Assembly: GCA_036655975.1 (NCBI GenBank)
Contig: JAVVPD010000066.1
Location: forward strand, 1-11,996
DNA length: 11,996 nucleotides
Reading direction: 5' to 3'
Origin: CASQEL01 sp036655975
Lineage (GTDB): Bacteria; Desulfobacterota; Desulfovibrionia; Desulfovibrionales; Desulfovibrionaceae
Below, one piece after another: positions 1 to 5,511 of this stretch. The notes beneath the pieces are model-generated. The model was not told where the DNA came from. It saw nothing but the letters and a program-made list of their open reading frames with translations, and ran no database searches. The first letter of the stretch is position 1; every line of letters starts with the position of its first letter. The position numbers and the translations under genes were made by a program.

Positions 1-78
1 TGTACTTTCGCCGTAAAGCGCCGGAGGGAGCGTCTGGAATCAAAAATGCTTTAAGTGTAAGGTGATTCAGGCAAAAAG
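1..78. other. Unassigned left edge
   Basis: No gene can be assigned here. Two plus-strand frames are open from the left edge, one to a TAA at 52-54 and one to a TGA at 63-65. Either could be the last codons of a gene lying to the left and converging on cstA, but fewer than 22 codons are visible and neither peptide is recognisable. Confidence 0.2.
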
Positions 79-111
79 CAAGGGAGGGGGCCTTTGCAGC
101 CTCCTCCCTTG
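73..111 (-). terminator. Intrinsic terminator of cstA
   Basis: An inverted repeat pairs 79-91 with 99-111. This gives a 13-position GC-rich stem, with one C-A mismatch when read as minus-strand RNA, and a 7-base loop. On the minus strand the stem is followed by GC and then five T residues (complement of the A run at 73-77). It begins 22 bases past the cstA stop codon. The T-run lies only on the cstA side, so it fits a Rho-independent terminator for cstA rather than for a plus-strand gene. Confidence 0.75.
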
Positions 112-133
112 TGAATGCGCGCGTATTAAGGTG

Positions 134-1570
134 TTAGCAATTTGCGGGGGCGCCCGCCACAGGGCGGCGACCCATCATCAGGAAGGCCACATAGGCCACA
201 ATGGCAACGATAAGGCCAATGATATTAGAAATATCAATATCCATGTGGAAGCCCATGGTCTTTTCGTAGCAGATGTAGGAAACTGTGGCCGCCGTCATAA
301 AGGCTGCGGGCGCAGAGGCAATCCAGTGGAAGCGATTCTTGCGGTACAGGTAGGCGGCACCGGCCCACAGCACAATGGCAGCGAGGGTTTGGTTTGCCCA
401 GCCGAAGTAACGCCAGATCAGGTTAAAGTCCACTTGTGACAAGATAATACCAATGATGAACAGCGGTACAGCAATGCTCAGGCGCTTGAGAGGCGCGATT
501 TGCGGGTAGTTTAAAAATTCCGCAATGGTCAAGCGCGCAGCGCGGAAGGCGGTGTCACCCGAGGTAATGGGCAGCACAACCACGCCCAGAATGGCAAGCA
601 CCCCGCCGATGGGGCCCATAAGCGCGTAGGAAGCATCCGCAACAACCTTACCGGGGCCGCCGGCAGCGAGGGCGGCATTGAGTTCCACCGGGGTTTGATA
701 AAAGGTCATGCCCACCGTGGCCCACACGAGGGCGATAAGGCCTTCTGCAATCATGCTGCCGTAGAATACGGGGCGACCCAGCTTTTCATTGGGCAGGCAG
801 CGGGCCATCAGCGGTGACTGGGTAGCGTGGAAACCACTACACGCGCCGCAAGCAATGGTTATGAACATCAAAGGCCACAAGGGCAGGCCCTTGGGATGTT
901 GGTTCACCCACTGGGCATCGGGATAGAAATTGTAGCCGTCAACAAAAAGCATGGTGGTGATACCCACGGCCATGATGATCAAAATGGCGCCGAATACGGG
1001 ATATAAACGTCCGATGATCTTGTCGATAGGCATGATGGTTGCTAAAAAGTAATAGCCAAAAATAACGGCCAGCCAGAAAGGATAGTTCATCCATTCAGGG
1101 GTAATGGTGGTCATTAACAGGGCGGGCCCGGTGACGAATACCACCCCCACGAGCAGGAGCAGCACCACCGCGAAAACGCGCATGATCTGTTTGAACGCAT
1201 TGCCAAGGTTGTATCCCACGATATTGGGCACGTTGGTACCGTCATAGCGCAGGGAGAGCATGCCCGAGAAATAGTCGTGCACAGCGCCGGCAAAAATGGA
1301 ACCGAACACAATCCATAATAGCGCGGAGGGGCCGTATAAAGCGCCCAAAATGGGGCCAAAAACGGGGCCAAGTCCGGCGATGTTCAGTAATTGAATGAGG
1401 AAAATACGCCATGTGGACATTTCAACATAGTCCACACCGTCGGCCATGGTTTTGGCTGGAGTAGGACGGTTTTCATCAGAAGCAAAAATTTTATCGACTA
1501 TGGTACCGTAGATAAAGTAGCCAGCGATAAGCCCGATAACTGCAAGAATAAAATACATGGAATTGGGCAT
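134..1570 (-). CDS. cstA: CstA-family carbon starvation transporter
   Basis: A 478-residue polytopic inner-membrane protein of the CstA family. Characterised members import pyruvate and have also been linked to peptide uptake during carbon starvation. Family-typical segments are visible: NIAGLGPVFGPILGALYG near residues 63-80, a GSIFAGAVHDYFSGM stretch at 90-104, GFHATQSPLMARCLPNEK at 246-263, an FYGSMIAEG segment at 269-277 and LPITSGDTAFRAARL at 333-347. Hydrophobic helices run almost end to end. At about 480 residues it is the compact form, much shorter than E. coli CstA (about 700). The ATG at 1570 is preceded by a strong Shine-Dalgarno AGGAGGA (complement of 1577-1583) six bases upstream. 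It stands alone, with its own promoter region, leader hairpin and terminator. Family assignment is secure. The substrate is inferred; pyruvate would suit an anaerobe living on lactate or pyruvate. Confidence 0.95.
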   Translation of the reverse strand: MPNSMYFILAVIGLIAGYFIYGTIVDKIFASDENRPTPAKTMADGVDYVEMSTWRIFLIQLLNIAGLGPVFGPILGALYGPSALLWIVFGSIFAGAVHDYFSGMLSLRYDGTNVPNIVGYNLGNAFKQIMRVFAVVLLLLVGVVFVTGPALLMTTITPEWMNYPFWLAVIFGYYFLATIMPIDKIIGRLYPVFGAILIIMAVGITTMLFVDGYNFYPDAQWVNQHPKGLPLWPLMFITIACGACSGFHATQSPLMARCLPNEKLGRPVFYGSMIAEGLIALVWATVGMTFYQTPVELNAALAAGGPGKVVADASYALMGPIGGVLAILGVVVLPITSGDTAFRAARLTIAEFLNYPQIAPLKRLSIAVPLFIIGIILSQVDFNLIWRYFGWANQTLAAIVLWAGAAYLYRKNRFHWIASAPAAFMTAATVSYICYEKTMGFHMDIDISNIIGLIVAIVAYVAFLMMGRRPVAGAPANC

Positions 1571-1618
1571 CTCTTGTCCTCCTATGTAAAAAATGTAGTG
1601 GGCTGAAGACTGTATTTA

Positions 1619-1647
1619 GGCATAAGTGTTTTGCTTTTTAGCGTCAA
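1619..1647 (-). promoter_or_regulatory. Weak second promoter candidate for cstA
   Basis: On the minus strand TTGACG (1642-1647) is followed after 17 bases by TATGCC (1619-1624). The -35 box is good but the -10 box matches TATAAT at only three positions. If used, it would start transcription downstream of the leader hairpin and so bypass it. The -35 box shares the octamer TTGACGCT with the upstream candidate. Confidence 0.25.
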
Positions 1648-1664
1648 TATGGGCAGCCCCTTTT

Positions 1665-1709
1665 GGTATAAAAATATCTGACCGCCCGTGGAAGGACGGT
1701 CAGGATATT
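1665..1709 (-). promoter_or_regulatory. Terminator-like hairpin in the cstA leader (possible attenuator)
   Basis: Read as minus-strand RNA, CUGACCGUCC pairs with GGGCGGUCAG over ten positions (one G-U) around the six-base loop UUCCAC. The stem extends by a further AAUAUC/GAUAUU with one bulged base. It runs directly into a U-rich tract, AUAUUUUUAUA. In DNA terms the arms are 1673-1687 and 1694-1709. The central pair is a permitted G-U only on the minus strand and a mismatch on the plus strand, so the structured RNA is probably the cstA-side transcript. It lies about 100 bases before the cstA start and about 60 bases past the predicted start site. It therefore has the shape of an intrinsic terminator inside a leader. 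No antiterminator partner was found. It could instead end a short separate RNA. Confidence 0.55.
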
Positions 1710-1777
1710 AGATAGTAATAATTATTAATTACAGAATGATGCACATAAAAATAGGGGTGAGAGCGGAGCGGAATTTA

Positions 1778-1807
1778 TTTTTACGCACCGCATTTGCCCA
1801 GCGTCAA
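1778..1807 (-). promoter_or_regulatory. Sigma70-like promoter candidate for cstA
   Basis: On the minus strand TTGACG (complement of 1802-1807) is followed after an 18-base spacer by TAAAAA (complement of 1778-1783). The boxes match the consensus at five and four positions. Transcription would start near 1770, giving a leader of about 200 bases that contains the hairpin at 1665-1709. Confidence 0.45.
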
Positions 1808-1852
1808 GTTTTTTTGTTGTATTGCCGTAAAATATTCTCCACCTCCCCCACG

Positions 1853-1875
1853 CCAGCCAAGGGCTGGGCCTTGGC
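1853..1875. repeat. Inverted repeat between the divergent promoters
   Basis: GCCAAGG (1856-1862) and CCTTGGC (1869-1875) form a perfect 7-base inverted repeat around GCTGGG. It overlaps an alternative pair, CCAGCC (1853-1858) with GGCTGG (1862-1867), so the two hairpins exclude each other. It lies between the two -35 boxes and outside both predicted transcripts. If it does anything, a protein-binding site is more likely than an RNA structure. Confidence 0.35.
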
Positions 1876-1902
1876 AATGCGGGGAATACTCTAGAAAAAC
1901 TC

Positions 1903-1931
1903 TTCACACTGGGGGCGACTAGTGGTATATA
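1903..1931 (+). promoter_or_regulatory. Sigma70-like promoter of the eight-gene operon
   Basis: TTCACA (1903-1908) and TATATA (1926-1931) are separated by the optimal 17 bases and match the consensus at five and four positions. Transcription would begin near 1938, about 33 bases before the preferred start codon at 1971. No other convincing promoter or terminator was seen between here and 10120. It is therefore the best candidate for driving the whole series of genes. Confidence 0.5.
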
Positions 1932-1970
1932 AGGAAATACTTTTTCTCAGTGTACAGCATGGAGGTTGGC

Positions 1971-3125
1971 ATGGGAGCCAAAAACACAGGTCTTGACCAC
2001 TTACCAGCACCCAAAAGATCCCAAGGGGGGCAGGGGAAACTTCTAGCTATTACCCTTGTCGCTGTAGTGCTGGTGGGGGGCGCCATCTATTGGTTAACAC
2101 GGGACGAAGCCACCAAGCTGGCCTTGAAATCCCGGGTGGAAACGCTTGTGCAAGACACCCCTCTGGAAGCTGTCCGACAGTTCTTTTTGCCACCGCCTCC
2201 GCCGCCTGTGGGCTTATCGCAACCAAAAACAGATCCCGGCACTCTGGCGGGACAAGTGGTGGTGGGCACGGTGCCTTCGGGGGTGGACGACACGGTAGAT
2301 CCTGCAAGTTCTGCACCGCCCGTAGCGCCCAAGGTGGAAGAAGACAGCGTGGTGCGTGCGCTTTTTGTGGAAGATATGGCCCAATGGATGGTGGCGCGTT
2401 ACCAGCCGTCTAAAGACGGGGGCAAGGCGAGCGCGGGAGTGCAGGCGGCGAATATGCGTTATGGCACCACCTTGCGCGGCATCACCTACCGGGGGGAAGA
2501 TTTGCTGAATGGGCGCGAAAGTCTGTTCCGTTACGCCTTCACGCCGAGTATGCTTCAGGCTTTGTACGCCTTATATGTGGACCGTTTTGTGGAGGAACTG
2601 GCCCGTGCGGCGGCTGCCCCTCGGCAGGGATCGCCCTTGACGGGCCTGCAGACGGATGAAATGTACCGTGCCTATGCCGCACGCTTTACGGCTTTGGCAC
2701 AGGTGCTTGAGCATGTCGGAGCCGTACCTGACTTGCGTAATTATATGGATAAAGTAAATAAAAGTACCCAAAAGGCCATTGATATTCATGCACAGGTCTC
2801 TGAGGCGGTTTTTGTGCTGGATGAAGCGCGTGAAGCCGGCAAGGACGGGCCTATTGAAGCCGCGCAATTGCGGGTAAACGGGCTGAATGCCCAGTATCGC
2901 CGTGCCATTGATGAAAGAACCGTGGCCCAGCAAGCTTTGCTTACTGCCATTCGGGGTACCGCCGCAGGGCGGACGATGGACGAGGAAACTGTCGTATTTG
3001 TGGCAAATTGGATTGAACGCCGCCTTGTCAAACAACCGGAAGCGCAGCAAAGCGCCAAGGTAGCCGCTCAAATTTTATACGACCTTGCAAAAAGGCTGCA
3101 ACAGGCCGCCAGTGTGGCCCGTTGA
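1971..3125 (+). CDS. Membrane-anchored protein of unknown function
   Basis: I do not recognise this protein. From the ATG at 1971 it is 384 residues. That start is preferred because GGAGG at 1961-1965 sits five bases before it; a GTG at 1950 and an ATG at 1959 are in frame but lack such a site. Residues 1-23 are short and polar. Residues 24-41 form one transmembrane helix, followed by TRDEATK, which predicts an N-in topology with the bulk outside the cytoplasm. A proline run of six (74-79) and a Pro/Ser/Val-rich linker to about 120 lead into a mostly helical, Ala-rich domain (about 130-384) with heptad-like stretches near 265-325 and 355-382. A scaffold or envelope role is possible but cannot be shown. 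It is the first gene of the operon, and its TGA overlaps the cobU ATG by one base (TGATG). Confidence 0.85.
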   Translation: MGAKNTGLDHLPAPKRSQGGQGKLLAITLVAVVLVGGAIYWLTRDEATKLALKSRVETLVQDTPLEAVRQFFLPPPPPPVGLSQPKTDPGTLAGQVVVGTVPSGVDDTVDPASSAPPVAPKVEEDSVVRALFVEDMAQWMVARYQPSKDGGKASAGVQAANMRYGTTLRGITYRGEDLLNGRESLFRYAFTPSMLQALYALYVDRFVEELARAAAAPRQGSPLTGLQTDEMYRAYAARFTALAQVLEHVGAVPDLRNYMDKVNKSTQKAIDIHAQVSEAVFVLDEAREAGKDGPIEAAQLRVNGLNAQYRRAIDERTVAQQALLTAIRGTAAGRTMDEETVVFVANWIERRLVKQPEAQQSAKVAAQILYDLAKRLQQAASVAR

Positions 3126-3703
3126 TGGCACAGGAACAGGCCTTTTGCCTGCCGCATTCTGGGGCCGTGTTGTTTGTGGGCGGCACGCGGAGCGGTAAAA
3201 GTGATTGGGCCTTGCGCTTTGCCGAAGCCCGTGCGACGGAAAGACTGTTTATTGCCACGGCCTTGGTGTGCGATGCCGAAACGCGCGCCCGCCGAGATCG
3301 CCATCAGGCCCAAAGGGGGCAGGGGTGGCACACCTTGGAAGCGCCTGTGGACGTGCTGCCCGCCTTGCAAACGGCGGCGGCAACCTATCCCGTGGTGGTG
3401 GTGGACTGCATCACCTTTTGGTTGTGCAATTTGCAGGAGCATGGACTGAGCAAGGAGCAAATATTGGGCAGCGTGCGTGAGCTGGCGGGCTGGCTTGCGG
3501 CCTCTCCTTTGCCCGTGGCGGTGGTGACCTCCGAACTGGGGCAGGGTATTGTGCCCATTTCGCCTATGGGGCGAGATTTCCGCGATCTGGCGGGCGAGAC
3601 AAATCAAATTTTGGCGGCGGCCTGTCCCACTGTGGTGCTCGTGACTTGTGGCTTAGTGCTGACCTTAAAAGGGGCCTTGCCCCAGGAATTACACAAAGTA
3701 TGA
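3125..3703 (+). CDS. cobU: Adenosylcobinamide kinase / adenosylcobinamide-phosphate guanylyltransferase (CobU/CobP)
   Basis: A 192-residue cytosolic enzyme of late cobalamin synthesis. It phosphorylates adenosylcobinamide and then transfers GMP to give adenosylcobinamide-GDP, the substrate of cobalamin synthase. Visible motifs are the P-loop GGTRSGKS (residues 19-26), FIATA (42-46), RRDRHQAQRGQGWHTLEAP (56-74) containing the likely guanylylated His60, VVVDCITFWLCNL (91-103), and an SELGQGIVP (136-144) to FRDLAGETNQILA (152-164) block typical of the family. Length is usual. The ATG at 3125 is chosen over an in-frame TTG at 3122. It has little Shine-Dalgarno sequence and overlaps the upstream TGA, so translation is probably coupled. 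The 3' end overlaps the next gene as ATGA. No other cobalamin gene is in the window, so the rest of the pathway must be elsewhere. Confidence 0.95.
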   Translation: MAQEQAFCLPHSGAVLFVGGTRSGKSDWALRFAEARATERLFIATALVCDAETRARRDRHQAQRGQGWHTLEAPVDVLPALQTAAATYPVVVVDCITFWLCNLQEHGLSKEQILGSVRELAGWLAASPLPVAVVTSELGQGIVPISPMGRDFRDLAGETNQILAAACPTVVLVTCGLVLTLKGALPQELHKV

Positions 3704-4371
3704 TAACGCGTATGCTGGTGTTGGGTGTTCTGTGGGTGATGTTAAGTGTTCCTGCGGCCTTTGCGGCATCAATAGAGAGCAGCGTCCCCGTCGGGGACGC
3801 CTCGGTGCACGCCTTGGACGTGATTCAGCAGGCTATTGACATCGGCGATGTGGCTTTGTTTGAGGATCATGTGGATATTGACGCGCTTGTAGCGGCGGCT
3901 GTGGACTATTTTTTACAGGATGCCCAAAGTCCTGAAGGGGCGGCCCGTTTGTCACCGGTGGTGGCGATGATTATTTCTTCTGTCGGCACTAGTGCCGATG
4001 CCCAGAAAACCCTGCGCGGACTTATGGGTCGCGAAGCGCGCAATTTTGTCGTTTATGGGGTACAGTCGGGCCATTTTGCGGGAGAAAAGCGGGAGAACGT
4101 GCGTCCGCCCGAAGGATTATTAGCTCCCCTCTTTGCCGATGCCTCACTGGGGCGCAAAGAAATACGGGATAAAGGCGCGCCTCGCCCCGCATCGGGGGCC
4201 GGCGGGGCCGGTCAGGATATCTTTATTGCTTTTAGTGTTTATGATTATGGGAACGGACGTTCCTATCCCGTAACGGGGCGTATGCGCTTGGTAAACGCGC
4301 ATTGGAAGCTGGTAGGTGTAGAAAATTTGCCCGTATTGGTCGAGCAATTGCGCCGAGAAGCGATAGAATAA
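3700..4371 (+). CDS. Small exported protein, possibly DUF2939-like
   Basis: From the ATG at 3700 it is 223 residues. It begins with a clear Sec signal peptide (hydrophobic core at about residues 5-19, cleavage probably after AFA at 20-22, giving a mature protein starting ASIES), so it should be periplasmic. There is no lipobox. The ATG overlaps the cobU TGA as ATGA, with an AGGA at 3684-3687 further upstream than ideal; ATG 3712 is an alternative. The region around residues 43-72, which reads as an amphipathic helix then DIGDVALFEDHVDIDALVAA, recalls the DUF2939 family by eye. The C-terminal part (175-215) looks like a beta-rich half ending WKLVGVENLPVLVEQL. A Gly/Ala/Pro-rich linker lies at 158-171. 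The function is unknown. Its position suggests an envelope role alongside the first gene. Confidence 0.85.
   Translation: MITRMLVLGVLWVMLSVPAAFAASIESSVPVGDASVHALDVIQQAIDIGDVALFEDHVDIDALVAAAVDYFLQDAQSPEGAARLSPVVAMIISSVGTSADAQKTLRGLMGREARNFVVYGVQSGHFAGEKRENVRPPEGLLAPLFADASLGRKEIRDKGAPRPASGAGGAGQDIFIAFSVYDYGNGRSYPVTGRMRLVNAHWKLVGVENLPVLVEQLRREAIE
3782..3800. repeat. 19-base perfect palindrome inside the exported-protein gene
   Basis: GCGTCCCCG (3782-3790) and CGGGGACGC (3792-3800) are perfect reverse complements around one central T. In the mRNA this would form an 8-bp GC hairpin with a three-base loop. It falls just after the codons for the signal peptide cleavage site. Confidence 0.7.
3983..3998. 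repeat. 16-base perfect palindrome inside the exported-protein gene
   Basis: TCGGCACT and AGTGCCGA are adjoining perfect reverse complements with CTAG at the centre. This is the second long palindrome within the same 672-base gene. Confidence 0.7.
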
Positions 4372-4402
4372 ATGTGTTTATGGGGAATAAAAGGATATTT
4401 TT

Positions 4403-5509
4403 GTGTCACTCAGCCATGCTCCAGCCACGATTCGCCAAGAAATTATTCATCTTATGGCATCTGCGCCTCCTACGGCGCAGGCGGCGATTTGTTCATTATT
4501 CCTCGCCGCCAAGACCATGCTTGATTCCGGGTACCATCCTGACGTGCGCGGTGTTCCCCTGAAGGCTTGGCCGTGTTTGTTGGGGCTGTTGGCTGATGTC
4601 GCTACCATGCACCATGACGTTGAAACCCTGCTGCGCGTCACCAACGACCTGTTGTCCATTGCTGACAAAATGGCCCCCCCCAGTGAAGTGTTGCAGCAAA
4701 GCGCGGAAATTCTCATCCACGCCCTGCACGGTGATATGTACGCCTGCCGGCTGCGTAACCCCCGGGGGGAATGGCACATCCATTCGTGTGCCACGGCGAA
4801 CGGGGGGGCGGTTCCCCTGTTTGCACCCTTTATCGAAGAAGGAACCAAGGCCCATCCGGTTATGGAACTTATTTTGGCGGGTGGGGCGCGGCATGTGGTT
4901 TCCAATGATCTGCACGGCCTTGAACGCGGCGGTCAGTCGCTGGACTGCATGGCCTATATGTCGGGGTATCGCTCCCGTTTGGCTTTTGTCTTGCGCGAGC
5001 GCAACGACAGAGCGCCCTTTGGTCTGGTGATGCTCTATTCCAAGCATGAATACGGTTTTGATATGTACGATGCCCGTTTTTTGGCAAAATGTGCACGTAT
5101 CGTCACGCTGACTGTGGGACGGCGGGTGGCGGTCGCCCGCGACACTTTGGAAAAAGCCGCCGGAGCCATGGCCCATTATGGCAACAATGCCATGAATATT
5201 TTGCGTAATCAGGCGGAATATTGCTCGGAACTGGTGGAAGACATGGACGATGACCTGCACCGGGCCTTGCGTCTTTCGCGGGAATTGGCGGCGGAATTCC
5301 CAGAGGGCACCCGCCAGCGCCGTCTTGCGGAAGAAATTGAAGTCGCGCTGTCAAAAATCGGACTGACCGAATTGGCGGGCAATCTTGGGGGTGTCTTGGA
5401 AGGTTCGCGGCGCATGACCCGCATTATTGGCGCGCTGAAAAAATCTGCCGAACGGCCCCGCCTGATGCATTATGCTTTGGGACGGCGGGTGCTCAATCTG
5501 GATGAATAA
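4403..5509 (+). CDS. GAF-domain protein with histidine-kinase-like dimerisation domain and no ATPase domain
   Basis: 368 residues from the GTG at 4403, with AAGGA (4391-4395) seven bases before it. Residues 1-65 are helical. A GAF-like sensory domain spans about 70-240 (repeated small and hydrophobic residues, HIHSCATANGG at 125-135, a strand ending RSRLAFVLRER at 190-200 and FGLVMLYS at 206-213). Next comes a segment resembling a histidine-kinase DHp domain. GAMAHYGNNAMNILRNQAEY (254-273) resembles the H-box of NtrB-type and hybrid kinases, with His258 where the phosphorylated His would be and the following NN kept. A second helix at about 320-350 (LGGVLEGSRRMTRIIGALKK) matches the second DHp helix. 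The protein ends at 368, where the HATPase_c domain would begin. There are no N, G1 or G2 boxes, and the next gene starts two bases later. It may act as a phosphotransfer or regulatory dimer rather than a kinase. Assignment of the DHp is by eye and inferred. Confidence 0.85.
   Translation: MSLSHAPATIRQEIIHLMASAPPTAQAAICSLFLAAKTMLDSGYHPDVRGVPLKAWPCLLGLLADVATMHHDVETLLRVTNDLLSIADKMAPPSEVLQQSAEILIHALHGDMYACRLRNPRGEWHIHSCATANGGAVPLFAPFIEEGTKAHPVMELILAGGARHVVSNDLHGLERGGQSLDCMAYMSGYRSRLAFVLRERNDRAPFGLVMLYSKHEYGFDMYDARFLAKCARIVTLTVGRRVAVARDTLEKAAGAMAHYGNNAMNILRNQAEYCSELVEDMDDDLHRALRLSRELAAEFPEGTRQRRLAEEIEVALSKIGLTELAGNLGGVLEGSRRMTRIIGALKKSAERPRLMHYALGRRVLNLDE
4674..4681 (+). repeat. C8 homopolymer in the GAF-DHp gene
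   Basis: Eight consecutive C residues encode part of Ala-Pro-Pro (residues 91-93). Two further G/C runs lie close by in the same gene: CCCCCGGGGGG at 4759-4769 and G7 at 4802-4808. Runs of this type can slip during replication and would shift the frame here. The present length keeps the frame open. Confidence 0.75.
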
Positions 5510-5511
5510 GT

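Larger units (their letters stand above)
1571..1970. other. Divergent control region between cstA and the long operon
   Basis: This 400-base stretch separates two divergent transcription units and holds no convincing gene. It contains a candidate rightward promoter (1903-1931), a candidate leftward promoter (1778-1807), a weaker leftward candidate (1619-1647), a terminator-like hairpin in the cstA leader (1665-1709) and an inverted repeat midway (1853-1875). An AT-rich patch at 1705-1730 includes the 10-base palindrome AATAATTATT at 1717-1726. The octamer TTGACGCT occurs twice on the minus strand (complements of 1800-1807 and 1640-1647), both at possible -35 positions. Confidence 0.6.

Noticed and set aside
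62..439. A 125-codon plus-strand frame across the cstA terminator and 3' end
   Set aside because: It runs through the terminator hairpin and antisense to the conserved CstA C-terminus, and the product is low-complexity Gly/His/Asn-rich.
1733..1750. Five-codon leader peptide (ATG TGC ATC ATT CTG TAA) in the cstA leader
   Set aside because: There is no ribosome-binding site and no run of codons for one amino acid, so classical peptide-type attenuation is not supported.
1725..1907. A 60-codon minus-strand frame in the divergent control region, ending just before the leader hairpin
   Set aside because: It starts with GTG and lacks a Shine-Dalgarno sequence. It overlaps both candidate promoters and has an unremarkable peptide. 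Its position before a terminator-like hairpin kept it in view, but the evidence is too weak.
4496..5260. A 254-codon open frame antisense to the GAF gene
   Set aside because: It has no domain, no ribosome-binding site of note and lies opposite a convincing sensory domain with matching codon bias.
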